A DNA stretch of 64,000 bases from Rhynchopus sp. YZ270_cl-10 (Eukaryota > Euglenozoa > Diplonemea > Diplonemida > Diplonemidae). Position numbers and translations under genes: made by a program. A model generated the notes under the pieces. That model saw nothing but the letters and a program-made list of their open reading frames with translations, was not told the DNA's origin and ran no database searches. Below are positions 9,832 to 20,106 of this stretch, in pieces. Location: NCBI GenBank assembly GCA_964035575.1, contig OZ037856.1:1582572-1646571 (forward strand), given 5' to 3'. The stretch's first letter is position 1, and every line of letters starts with the position of its first letter.

Positions 9832-10663
9832 CTAAAAATATTCTTCATCATCATCGTCATCATCTTCTGGAAGTGGGATGGGGGTGGTGACCTGGGGTGC
9901 GGTAACCTGGGGTGTGGTAACCTGGGGTGTGGTAACCTGGGGGGTGGTCACCAGGGGGCTTTTTTTCTTGTAATTCCTCCTGGGTTTTGGAGATTTTTCC
10001 TCGTGCACTTTGACGTGGTTATTAAGTGCAGATAAGGTTTCGCAAACCTTCTTGCACGTTTCACAAACCCATACTCCTCTCCTCGCTGGAGTACGAGTAC
10101 GAGTTGGGGGGGCCTGAGGGGCCTCCGGTGTTGTGGGGGTCTCAAGTGTGGGCGTCTCAAGTGTGGGGGTCTCAGGTGTTATAGCCTCCTGAGACATCCT
10201 CGAATTGCGCTGTGATTATTATTTGTATCAGTTGAATAAAACCAAATAGTCATTATACCTTTGGTGTATCAACCCTCCTCCTCTTGTTTTGGTGGTTAAC
10301 GATGTGTTCAATCGCACGTTCATGCTGTGTTAAGAAGAATTTAAAAGTAATAACTGTAATATTACATACCAGTGATGTGTAGAAGCTGTGGGCTGAACGG
10401 ATCATGTTGTGAGCTTCTGTGAGTTGCCTGCACATTTCTTTAGTTTTCTCCATCTGGATATGTAGATCCGTGATCAGACCCGCAAGACTATCATCAACCG
10501 GCTCATTAAGCACATTGTTTCTGATAACGTCATCCGGGAGCTCATCATCCGGCTGTGAATTAGGCCCTTCTTCAGTTGGAGTAGGAAGGAGCATCGGGGC
10601 TTCCGCAAGGAGATTGGTGGACTGCAAATCATCACTCCACGGTGTCGGTTTCTTGGGGTCCAT
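9832..10663 (-). CDS. Coiled-coil/C2H2 zinc-finger protein beside Helitron, copy 1 (three exons)
   Basis: I join exons 10663-10370, 10324-10259 and 10209-9832 (minus strand). Both introns run GT..AG: 45 nt (GTATGT..ACACAG, stop-free and in frame) and 49 nt (GTATAA..TCACAG). All joins are phase 0 and give 245 residues. The first exon encodes an acidic N-terminus and a probable coiled coil (about 60-85, around LITDLHIQMEKTKEMCRQLT). The second ends in a basic NKRRR patch. The third carries Pro/Thr repeats, one C2H2 finger (CETC..H..H, C-x2-C-x12-H-x3-H), tandem QVTTP repeats and an acidic DDDDDDDEEYF tail. The splice between exons 2 and 3 is supported by copy 2, whose third exon lacks the ATG found here but stays in frame. 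Function unknown; the plan matches 53322-53886 beside the other Helitron family. Confidence 0.75.
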
Positions 10664-11014
10664 GTTGTTGTTTTTGTTTGTGTCGTAGGATTTTCTGGGG
10701 AGGGGAATGAATAAGAGAAATATATTAAGTAGGACCTACCAAAAAAATGGTATCTCCTGGGCTACAGACCACAAATCTAATTCATCTCCATCCATCTAAT
10801 GCCTGAATTAAATTTGGTTAAAGGGTAAGGTGGCATTCCCTCCTACATACATCCCACACCGCAGGGAAACACCAATACATATACAACTACCCAGTCAACT
10901 CGTAAACCTGTGTAGTCAATTTTGCTGTTTTTACAGTGTTTTCTATTGGTGAGTGAGTTTGTAGGAGTGCCGTCACCATAGGAATAGTAATCTGAACATA
11001 TATTAGCAATATTG

Positions 11015-11403
11015 TGTATACTGTGTATACTGTGTATACTGTGTATACTGTGTATACTGTGTATACTGTGTATACTGTGTATACTGTGTATACCTGCAAC
11101 CCATGCCTTTTATGGTTGGTCAGTGAGTCTGTAGGAGTGCCGTCACCATAGGAATAGTAATCTGAACATATATTAGCAATATTTTGTTGTTGTTGAGTTT
11201 GCGGGTTTGCAGAATATACTGTGTATACTGTGTATACTGTGTATACTGTGTATACTGTGTATACTGTGTATACTGTGTATACTGTGTATACTGTGTATAC
11301 TGTGTATACTGTGTATACTGTGTATACTGTGTATACTGTGTATACTGTGTATACTGTGTATACTGTGTATACTGTGTATACTGTGTATACTGTGTATACT
11401 GTA
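11015..11403 (+). repeat. TGTATACTG 9-bp minisatellites
   Basis: Two arrays of the 9-mer TGTATACTG (about 11015-11095 and 11215-11403) are separated by the spacer CACCATAGGAATAGTAATCT. The same 9-mer and spacer, inverted, build the satellite at 17966-19906. A 16-bp octamer-like piece (GTTTGCGGGTTTGC) sits at about 11197. The remainder of 10664-11639 shows no gene. Confidence 0.95.
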
Positions 11404-11639
11404 GTTTTTTAGCAATATTATATTTACTATTACGGGTTTGCTATTGTATGGAAATATTATTGGGTGTGTCCAGGGGTAAACACTCAGCAGAGTAAGTATG
11501 TAAGCACACTCACAGAACAGACTGGCAAAGTGTATCTCTTTTTACCTCACACTCCCCTCTTGTTTTTGTAAACCACCCAGGCACCCTTCATCCTCCATAC
11601 CCAAACACCACAGCCTAACACACATTTTTTGAACACAAC

Positions 11640-12305
11640 ATGAACACACTATTAGAAGGCAAAGTGATAGAAGCAAGAGACCCTGGAAACCGTGCCCAGC
11701 TTGTTGCATTCCATTTTTCAGAAACATGTGAAACGAAAGGACGAACAGCATATCTTCAAGGAACCCTTGGAAATAGGCCACTGAATGTGTGCATACTATT
11801 TCACAGAGGGAAATGTAAGTCACAGAAGACGTGCCGTCAACTACATGTCAGTCCAGATGCTGTGGACAGACTTCGCGATGAAATGGCGGGCCAGTGCTGC
11901 GCACTTCATTCCGGAAAATGGGTCAGCAAAAAATGCGTCATGTTGAAGGGAAAGGACAATATAGCATTGCTCTCTGTGAGCAATTTCAGCAGTACAAGAG
12001 GTTTGGAGGAGCTTTTGCGCCGGGGGGACAAGATTATTGTACAAAAGAACAGGATTTGTGGGCTGAACAAATTGAAGAGATGCAAATGGGGGGAGCGTTG
12101 TATCAACATCCATATATGCCGAGAACTTGACCTGGAGAACCTTGCATCATTCTGCCCTTCCAGTACTTGCTCCAGCAGTGAATCCTATGCAGACACCTGG
12201 CAGGAATGCACATCGAGCAGCAAATCTAGTGTTGATACCCTATCTCCCTCAGCATCTGAAATAACCTTCATGGCACTGAACAGGTTTGCTGCACACTGGG
12301 TTTAA
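11640..12305 (+). CDS. Tandem CCCH zinc-finger protein, copy 1
   Basis: The protein has 221 residues with two C-x7-C-x5-C-x3-H fingers: C51, C59, C65, H69 and C140, C148, C154, H158. This spacing is typical of CCCH fingers that bind single-stranded RNA, so a role in mRNA handling is likely by family. Between them is CCALHSGKW..C, possibly a third, irregular metal site. The C-terminus is Ser-rich (SSTCSSSES). No intron is needed. The start lies in an ACAACATGAAC context kept in copy 2, followed by a conserved N-terminus. It reads in the same direction as the next gene, 194 bp on. Confidence 0.8.
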   Translation: MNTLLEGKVIEARDPGNRAQLVAFHFSETCETKGRTAYLQGTLGNRPLNVCILFHRGKCKSQKTCRQLHVSPDAVDRLRDEMAGQCCALHSGKWVSKKCVMLKGKDNIALLSVSNFSSTRGLEELLRRGDKIIVQKNRICGLNKLKRCKWGERCINIHICRELDLENLASFCPSSTCSSSESYADTWQECTSSSKSSVDTLSPSASEITFMALNRFAAHWV

Positions 12306-12498
12306 TAAATAAAAACCAAGACAAAAGAAAACAAAAATAAAGAACACTCCAAATTAAATAATATTGCAACCCATCCCAATTATTACTTATCCCTCCATCT
12401 GTTTTTCTTGTATTCTTTAAGTTTTTATTGTCTTACTCAACGGACTAACACATCACAGGCCACTACTACAAATATACTGTCAACACAACAAGAACACA

Positions 12499-13731
12499 AT
12501 GAGCTCAGTAGATTCTGTTCAGCAGTATTCTGTCATATCAACAGCAGGAGGCAGCATAGGAAACACAGACTCAGACTTTGAACCCAGCGGTTGCTTCAAC
12601 ATCACTGACATTACAGGACCCACCAATCCAGTGGAGCGAGGATACGCATCAGTTCTGCTGAATGGCTTACAACTTATACGTTGCAACCTCCCGCTCCCAG
12701 GGAAAGAAGAAACACTCACAGTGTCAGCTAATGAAGACATAAACATCACTGGGGAAAAGGGCGGGCTTGGCCTTGACGCTCTCTTTATCACAACTCATGA
12801 TCCGCTTCCTGGGAGTGCATGGAATGCAACCCTGAAATGTACCTGTGAAGGCCGTGAGGACTTTGAAGTTGATCTTGGGAACCTCGTGCAATCTCAAGAT
12901 GCATCACACTCTGGCCACTACATTGCATACCACCCAACTACATTCACAGTGAAGGTTCAACACATGCCAATTGACAATGTGAAGCAAGGGTCCGCAGAGA
13001 GGCAACTTGTTAAAGAGGTCAGAGCTATTTTGGAAAACCCACGGCTGAATGTGTGCAGAGGTTCTCTGGGGTCTATTGTGCTGAGCAACAAAGCGAAGGA
13101 GAGTCCACTCTACGACAACGTTGTGGGGAAATGCTACGGTGGTGCCTGGCAGGAATTTCTCAGGGCCCATCCTGAGGACTTCTCTCTGTTCCACTATTCT
13201 GATGAGGATATTGTTGAAAATTGTCTTGCTCCACAGATAAAAAAGTCTGATGCACGTGTCTGCCTCTTTGGAACACCGCTCTCTTCAGTGCGCGAAATAG
13301 ACAAGTCTAGAAGCAAAGTCCAACGTGAAGATGAGGAAAATCTTAAAAAGGCCCTGCTAGGAATGCTCTCTGAAGGCCCCATGTCCCAGAAGGAGCTGTT
13401 GCAGAAGTTGAATGGATTTGAAGTGTTCACAAACTCTCTATTCCCAAGCCACTCTCTTCTCATGCGGTTTCTCTCCAGACACGATAAAACATTTGTGTGG
13501 ACAGCAGGGCCCGACCAGCCTACGCGTATTGGCCTGGCTTCTTCTGATAGAATTCTCTGCCACGAAAGTCAGAACTATATAAAACCTAGCACAAGTAGCA
13601 CATCTCAGAAGCACAGCCTACCTCGTTTTCTTAATCAGCACATAGGGTTCAACATGAAGCCAACTTCTCAACAGCAGCCAGTGTACCGACATGATCCATA
13701 CAGCACCGTGCCATTCTACTATTCCCAATAA
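12499..13731 (+). CDS. Unrecognised protein with two possible winged-helix segments, copy 1
   Basis: The protein has 410 residues with no signal peptide or membrane segment. Residues about 168-245 (VKEVRAILE..SLGSIV..GGAWQEFLRAHPEDFSLF) and about 281-347 (LKKALLGMLSEGPMSQKELLQKL..LLMRFLSRHDKTFVW) both read like small winged-helix units; the first resembles the OST-HTH/LOTUS pattern (SLGxxL..FLRxHPxxF). This is a weak match by eye. The N-terminal half (1-160) is unrecognised and may be a beta-rich domain. The C-terminus is low-complexity with Gln, Pro and Tyr. If LOTUS-like, it would be an RNA-regulation partner of the adjacent CCCH protein; that is inference. Confidence 0.6.
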   Translation: MSSVDSVQQYSVISTAGGSIGNTDSDFEPSGCFNITDITGPTNPVERGYASVLLNGLQLIRCNLPLPGKEETLTVSANEDINITGEKGGLGLDALFITTHDPLPGSAWNATLKCTCEGREDFEVDLGNLVQSQDASHSGHYIAYHPTTFTVKVQHMPIDNVKQGSAERQLVKEVRAILENPRLNVCRGSLGSIVLSNKAKESPLYDNVVGKCYGGAWQEFLRAHPEDFSLFHYSDEDIVENCLAPQIKKSDARVCLFGTPLSSVREIDKSRSKVQREDEENLKKALLGMLSEGPMSQKELLQKLNGFEVFTNSLFPSHSLLMRFLSRHDKTFVWTAGPDQPTRIGLASSDRILCHESQNYIKPSTSSTSQKHSLPRFLNQHIGFNMKPTSQQQPVYRHDPYSTVPFYYSQ

Positions 13732-14247
13732 TATGTAACTACACCAGTTCCGCAAACCCAGATGACCAGTCACCCATATGTGAACCCCTCTCCCTACCTA
13801 CCCTCACATAAAAAAAAGAAGAAAAAAAAGAAAGAAATCAAATAAAGAAGGATGCAAAGAGAGAAAAAAAGAAATAAAGAGCTTGCACTGTTTCACAAAA
13901 ATGAAGGAAAAAAGAAAAAAAGTGATATCTCCCCCACTCCCTCTGCTTAGACATAGTTTTTTACCTTCCCCCAGCCAAGAAACAACAACACATCACACCA
14001 CAGCTCACCAGAGAACCACAACTTCATGTGTACAAGGGCAGTATACATTCACACTCTCTCGGTTTCTAGGCTTCTAGGGAAAGGTTCTAGGCACTCCCGT
14101 GGTGTTACTCACCCACAAACCCACGCAAACCCAAAAGGCATGAGGTAATGTCCTCAGAATCCTCCACTGACCCCCCCAGTCCTCTCATTTGCAAGTCTCC
14201 ACACCTCTCACCACAGGAACACCTAAGACAACACACGGGGGGGTTGT

Positions 14248-14302
14248 AATTTATGGACAGATTTTACGGATATTCTGTCCATAAATTTGGTTCTGTCCAT
14301 AA
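14248..14302. promoter_or_regulatory. Triple-arm hairpin upstream of actin, copy 1
   Basis: AATTTATGGACAGA (14248-14261) pairs perfectly with TCTGTCCATAAATT (14274-14287) across a 12-nt loop, and TCTGTCCATAAAA is repeated four bases later. It lies 250 bp before the actin start codon. The same arm-loop-arm-arm pattern occurs in the satellite monomers. It may be a regulatory or transposon-end motif; no function is shown. Elsewhere 13732-14551 has only purine-rich 3' flank and CA-rich sequence. Confidence 0.65.
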
Positions 14303-14551
14303 AAGCTCAATTTTTGCATTCGGAAAATTTTCCAGGATTTTGCCTTTTTTTTGGTGCACATGGTGTTTTCTCTTGGTTTTCTGGTTTCTCGCTGGGTTTG
14401 GAGGTCCCTGCTGTGTGTGTGTGGGTTGTGGCCCTGACCGTGAACCACCCACCCTACGTGGCCCACCCCCCAAACCCCCCCACCACAAGTATATACCCAC
14501 AGACTCAAACCACAGAACAACACATACCCTTAAACACGTACAAACTTCAAC

Positions 14552-15725
14552 ATGGATGATGACCAGCAAGCAATCGTCTGTGACAATGGGTCTGGGATGG
14601 TGAAGGCAGGTTTCGCAGGAGACGATGCCCCGAGGTCCGTGTTTCCGTCCATTGTTGGAAGGCCAAAGACTGCTGCAGCAATGATGGGAACGGCAAAGAA
14701 GGAAGCCTATATTGGTGACGACGCACAGTCCAAGCGTGGTATTCTGCTGATCAAGTATCCGATTGAGCATGGTATCATCACAAACTGGGATGACATGGAA
14801 AAGATCTGGCACCACACCTTCTTCAACGAGCTCCGTGTTGCACCTGAGGATCACCCTGTGCTTCTCACAGAAGCGCCCATGAACCCAAAGGCCAACCGTG
14901 AAAAGATGACACAGATCATGTTTGAGACGTTCAACAGCCCTGCAATGTACGTTGGGATCCAGGCGGTGCTGTCCCTGTACTCGTCTGGACGCACAACAGG
15001 AATTGTTCTTGACTCAGGAGATGGTGTGACCCACACAGTTCCCATCTACGAGGGGTACTCTCTGCCACACGCCGTGCTTCGTATTGACATGGCTGGAAGA
15101 GACATGACAGACTGGATGATTAAGCTTCTGACAGAACGTGGTAACAGCTTTGTCACCTCTGCAGAGCGCGAGATTGTGCGTGATGTGAAAGAAAAGCTCG
15201 CCTACGTTGCCTTGGTATGCATATTTTTTACAGGAAAAAGAAAACCCAAAAACCCACCAGGACTTTGACGAGGAGATGTCCCTGGCCTCGTCATCATCGT
15301 CGTTGGAAAAGGACTACGAGCTTCCCGATGGACAGGTGATCACAGTGGGCTCAGAGAGATTCCGTTGCCCTGAGGCACTCTTCAAGCCACAGTTCATTGG
15401 GCTTGAGGCAAATGGCATCCATGAGACGGTGTACAACTCCATCATGAAGTGTGACATCGATGTGCGTAAGGACTTGTACGCCAACATTGTTCTCTCAGGA
15501 GGAACTACCATGTACGAGGGGCTTGCAGACCGTCTTTCCAAGGAAGTCACAAACCTGGCACCAAACAGCATGAAGATCAAGGTTGTTGCCCCACCGGAGA
15601 GAAAGTACTCTGTGTGGATTGGAGGGTCTATTCTCTCTTCCCTTTCCACCTTTGCGTCCATGTGGGTAAAGAAGGAGGAGTATGATGAGAGTGGCCCAGG
15701 GATTGTTCATAAGAAGTGCTTCTAG
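14552..15725 (+). CDS. Actin, copy 1 (two exons)
   Basis: Exons 14552-15214 and 15261-15725 give 375 residues, the usual actin length. Diagnostic stretches include [18 protein letters not shown] near the N-terminus, [15 protein letters not shown] in the nucleotide cleft, [38 protein letters not shown] and the C-terminal HKKCF. Actin forms cytoplasmic filaments and binds ATP. The 46-nt intron (GTATGC..CCACCAG) is 14 nt shorter than in copy 2 and lacks the TTTATTTTACAG found there, so its 3' splice site is weaker. An upstream TTTTACAG could give a 19-nt intron and nine extra in-frame residues, which I consider less likely. Unspliced, the frame breaks shortly after the intron. Confidence 0.95.
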
Positions 15726-16329
15726 TCATAAAAAACGACAAATGAATACAAAAAAATTAAAATAAAAAATACAAAATAAAAATCAAGACAAAACAAAAAA
15801 AACAAATACAAACTTTCGGGGTGTTGGGGATAGGGTTATTGCGAGAACTTGCCTGTAGTGTGGATTTTTTTTATTTGATTGTACTGTATATTCCGTCGTA
15901 TGCGGCAAAAATTACAAATGATACAAACAAAAAAGCAAAATTTAATATATTTTTAACACAAATAAAACCAAAATAATAAAAGGAGACATGAATACAAAAG
16001 AAAATAAGACAGCAAACAAAAAAAACACCAAAGCAGAAACAAAAGCAAAAAACAAAACCAAAAAGTGAAAAAATAAAAAAGAAACATACTATTTTCCCTG
16101 TTAAGCTTGAAACACCCATAAACCCCAACACACACTACACAGAAACAATAATACCTCTGTCCAACACATACTAACAATAACAGAAACTAATCTACCTCTT
16201 TCCAAGCCTCCATAGCATTCATCAATACCCTCTGCTACCTTCTCTCACAAACCTTTGCGCATAATATATAACATGCACAAAAGACAAGAAAACCTATACG
16301 GTTATTATAGAATATTTTCGGCAGTCTAT

Positions 16330-16620
16330 ATGTTGGAAACAACACTTTCTATGATGGCACTCCTACCAACCATAAGAGGCATGAGTATCAGGTATACATA
16401 GTATACACTGTATACACACCATACACTGTGTATACTTGTATACACAGCAAACACAGTACTGATCATGGCCTATATGTTCCAAACTACATGTTCTATGGTG
16501 ACGGCACTCCTACTAAATCACTGACCAACCATAAGAGGCATTAGTTGCAGGTTTACACACTGTACACAGTATACACAGTATACACAGTGATGGTCATAGC
16601 CTATATGTTCTATGATGAGG
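16330..16620 (+). repeat. Short 9-bp repeat blocks between actin and Arf
   Basis: The stretch 15726-16738 has no gene. Its first half is very A-rich. At 16330-16620 there are three diverged copies of a spacer (GACGGCACTCCTAC..CACTGACCAACCATAAGAGGC) alternating with TACACAGTA units, the same family as the satellite at 17966-19906. Confidence 0.85.
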
Positions 16621-16738
16621 ACACTCCTACAAACTCCAACCTCACTGAACTGAGCCCATACCAACCCCCTCCGCTCACTCCACCCACTCCACCCACATAT
16701 TACTACAGTAACACAAAAGTGACACATATATTTTCACC

Positions 16739-17284
16739 ATGGGTAACATTACCTCTGCACTGACAACTCTCTTTGCAGGGAAGAAGAATGTGAAGATGCT
16801 GATGGTGGGGCTCGATGCTTCTGGCAAGACCACTGTGCTGTACAAGCTGAAGTTAGGGGATTTGATCACATCCATACCGACGATCGGGTTCAATGTGGAG
16901 ACAGTGGAGTACAAGAACCTCAAGTTCACTATGTGGGACGTTGGTGGCCAGGACAAGCTGAGACCGCTGTGGCGCCACTACTTTGAGGGGACTGATGGCA
17001 TTATATTTGTTGTTGACAGCAACGACAGGGACAGAATTTCTCTTGCACGTGATGAGCTGCACAAGCTGGCAACAGATGATGCCCTCCGTGATGCAACACT
17101 TCTTGTGCTTGCAAACAAACAGGATCTTCCAAAGGCGATGACCCCAGCTGAAATGACTGACAAACTTGGGCTGCACTCTCTAAGGCTCCGGGAGTGGTAC
17201 ATCCAGGGAAGTTGCGCTGCAACTGGTGAAGGTTTGTATGAAGGACTTGACTGGCTGTCATCCTCCATGAAGTCAAGAAACTAG
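16739..17284 (+). CDS. Arf-family small GTPase (Arf1-like), copy 1
   Basis: The protein has 181 residues, the same length as typical Arf1, and no intron. It has Gly2 for N-myristoylation, the P-loop GLDASGKTT (24-32), [13 protein letters not shown] switch [18 protein letters not shown] switch II, NKQDLP (126-131) and the [15 protein letters not shown] guanine-binding end. Arf proteins recruit coats and lipid enzymes to Golgi membranes when GTP-bound. The start has a CACCATGGG context. The leader before it is short and AT-rich; in copy 2 the same leader is interrupted by a mobile element. Confidence 0.97.
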   Translation: MGNITSALTTLFAGKKNVKMLMVGLDASGKTTVLYKLKLGDLITSIPTIGFNVETVEYKNLKFTMWDVGGQDKLRPLWRHYFEGTDGIIFVVDSNDRDRISLARDELHKLATDDALRDATLLVLANKQDLPKAMTPAEMTDKLGLHSLRLREWYIQGSCAATGEGLYEGLDWLSSSMKSRN

Positions 17285-17589
17285 GGTTTTTTAAAGGATA
17301 TAGGGAGGAAATACAAAAACTGAGACTGGGGAGGGACGACAAGACACATCTAGCCTGTCATGTCAATGTTTTCTTCAAATACAGAGATATGAAAACAAAT
17401 GCTCCAACAAAAACAAAAAAGGAATGTTCAATCAAACCCAATGCACCCGTATTTTTGCTTTATCACTTGTCTAAAATCTTTATTCCTTCCATAATCTTTT
17501 GCCAACATACCCACACGCCAACATCAGCTTCTACTTTCCAACATCATACTACAACATGCAAATATACAAGGTGAGGAATTCTGACCGCC

Positions 17590-17965
17590 CTGCTTAATAG
17601 AGACTGAGATACAGTAGTGTATCACACATGTTGGACTGGTGCACAAGGGTTCTGGGGGAACCCCACGTACTATGAGTTTACACAGTAATTCCCTGTGTAT
17701 GACCCTGTAAGGGTACCCACAGACCTCAGTAGGCCAAGTAAATTGATGTCTACTATGTATTTTTGGGCCCACGACCACCATACTTTGACGCCATTGCTCC
17801 GATGAAGCCACTACAGTAAGCCATTTGAAAACATGTTTTTGGCCATTTTGGGATTTATGGACAGAAACGTTGACAAATCTGTCCATAAATTACGTTCTGT
17901 CCATAAAAGCCAGGATCCTGGCCAAAAATCCCTGTATTGAAAATACAGGGATTTTTGGCTTTGCT
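17590..17965 (+). repeat. Single hairpin-bearing monomer behind Arf, copy 1
   Basis: One unit of the monomer used in the satellite at 45231-51415, with the triple-arm TTTATGGACAGA block, the palindrome GCCAGGATCCTGGC and the AATCCCTGTATT hairpin. Between the Arf stop and this unit (17285-17590) there is only AT-rich 3' flank. Confidence 0.9.
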
Positions 17966-19906
17966 CCACACAGTGTACACAGAGCACTACACAGTGTACA
18001 CAGTATACACAGTGTACACGGCACTCCTACAATCCCACTGACCAACCATAAAAGGCAAGGGTTGCTGGAAAACACAGTGTAAACAGTGTACACAGTGTAC
18101 ACAGTGTACACAGTGTAAACACTGTACACAGTATACACAGTATACACAGGACAAAATATTGCTAATATATGTTAAGATTATTATTCCTATGGTGACGACA
18201 CTCCTACAAACCCACTGACCAACCATAAAAGACAAGGGTTGCTGGTATACACAGTATACACAGTGTAAACAGTGTACACAGTGTAAACACTGTACACAGT
18301 ATACACAGTATACACAGGACAAAATATTGCTAATATATGTTAAGATTATTATTCCTATGGTGACAGCACTCCTACAAACCCACTGACCAACCATAAAAGG
18401 CAAGGGTTGCTGGTATACACAGTGTAAACAGTGTACATAGTGTACACAGTGTAAACACTGTACACAGTATACACAGTATACACAGGACAAAATATTGCTA
18501 ATATATGTTAAGATTATTATTCCTATGGTGACGGCACTCCTACAAACCCACTGACCAACCATAAAAGGCAAGGGTTGCTGGTATACACAGTGTAAACAGT
18601 GTACACAGTGTACACAGTGTACACAGTGTACACAGTGTACATAGTGTACACAGCATACACAGGACAAAATATTGCTAATATATGTTAAGATTATTATTCC
18701 TATGGTGACAGCACTCCTACAAACCCACTGACCAACCATAAAAGGCAAGGGTTGCTGGTATACACAGTGTAAACACTGTACACAGTGTACACAGTGTAAA
18801 CACAGTACACAGTATACACAGTATACACAGGACAAAATATTGCTAATATATGTTAAGATTATTATTCCTATGGTGACGGCACTCCTACAAACCCACTGAC
18901 CAACCATAAAAGGCAAGGGTTGCTGGTATACACAGTGTAAACAGTGTACACAGTGTACACAGTGTACATAGTGTACACAGCATACACAGGACAAAATATT
19001 GCTAATATATGTTAAGATTATTATTCCTATGGTGACGGCACTCCTACAAACCCACTGACCAACCGTAAAAGACAAGGCTTGCTGGTACACACAGTATACA
19101 CAGTGTAAACAGTGTACACAGTGTAAACAGTGTACACAGTGTACACAGTGTACACAGTGTACACAGTGTACACAGTGTACACAGTGTACACAGTGTAAAC
19201 ACTGTACACAGTATACACAGCATACGCAGGACAAAATATTGCTAATATATGTTAAGATTATTATTCCTATGGTGACGGCACTCCTACAAACCCACTGACC
19301 AACCGTAAAAGACAAGGCTTGCTGGTACACACAGTATACACAGTGTACACAGTGTACACAGTGTACACAGTGTAAACACTGTACACAGAAAACACAGCAT
19401 ACACAGGACAAAATATTGCTAAAAAATGTTAAGATTATTATTCCTATGGTGACGGCACTCCTACAAACCCACTGACCAACCGTAAAAGACAAGGCTTGCT
19501 GGTACACACAGTATACACAGTGTACACAGTGTACACAGTGTACACAGTGTACACAGTGTACACAGTGTAAACACTGTACACAGAAAACACAGCATACACA
19601 GGACAAAATATTGCTAAAAAATGTTAAGATTATTATTCCTATGGTGACGGCACTCCTACAAACCCACTGACCAACCATAAAAGGCAAGGGTTGCTGGTAT
19701 ACACAGTGTAAACAGTGTACACAGTGTACACAGTGTACATAGTGTACACAGTATACACAGTATACACAGGACAAAATATTGCTAATATATGTTAAGATTA
19801 TTAATCCTATGGTGACGGCACTCCTACAAACCCACTGACCAACCATAAAAGGCAAGGGTTGCTGGTATACACAGTGTAAACAGTGTACACAGTGTACACA
19901 CTTTTA
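17966..19906 (+). repeat. Two-tier satellite of TACACAGTG units and a conserved spacer
   Basis: About ten units of 160-240 bp. Each has a variable number of 9-mers (TACACAGTG, TAAACAGTG, TATACACAG) followed by a nearly constant spacer running from GGACAAAATATTGCTAATAT to CCAACCATAAAAGGCAAGG. Because 9 is a multiple of 3, it yields a 622-codon open frame on the minus strand that has no protein-like character. The array runs into the assembly gap. Confidence 0.95.
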
Positions 19907-20106
19907 NNNNNNNNNNNNNNNNNNNNNNNNNNNNNNNNNNNNNNNNNNNNNNNNNNNNNNNNNNNNNNNNNNNNNNNNNNNNNNNNNNNNNNNNNNNNNN
20001 NNNNNNNNNNNNNNNNNNNNNNNNNNNNNNNNNNNNNNNNNNNNNNNNNNNNNNNNNNNNNNNNNNNNNNNNNNNNNNNNNNNNNNNNNNNNNNNNNNNN
20101 NNNNNN
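19907..20106. other. Assembly gap (200 N)
   Basis: Exactly 200 undetermined bases separate the satellite from a 274-bp segment that is repeated at 63555-63828. A round number suggests a placeholder, so the true distance is unknown. Confidence 0.99.

Larger units (their letters stand above)
1425..17965 (+). repeat. Segmental duplication, copy 1
   Basis: This block recurs in the same order and orientation at 28033-45545. Gene starts are offset by about 26.5-26.6 kb through the actin gene and by 27.6 kb at Arf, the jump being partly an insertion found only in copy 2. Both copies begin at the same junction, where an octamer array gives way to ACGAGAAGTGAGCAACCAT, and both end in the same hairpin-bearing monomer behind Arf. 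Coding parts are nearly identical; intergenic parts carry many small indels. It could be a true duplication or two haplotypes laid end to end. Confidence 0.9.

Noticed and set aside
17987-19855. 622-codon minus-strand frame rich in Cys, Val and His
   Set aside because: It follows the 9-bp satellite, whose length is a multiple of three, and repeats the spacer; no coding signature.
17966-19906. CRISPR-like look of repeats alternating with spacers
   Set aside because: The long constant part and the variable part are both repetitive, units vary from 160 to 240 bp, and the genome is eukaryotic with spliced genes.
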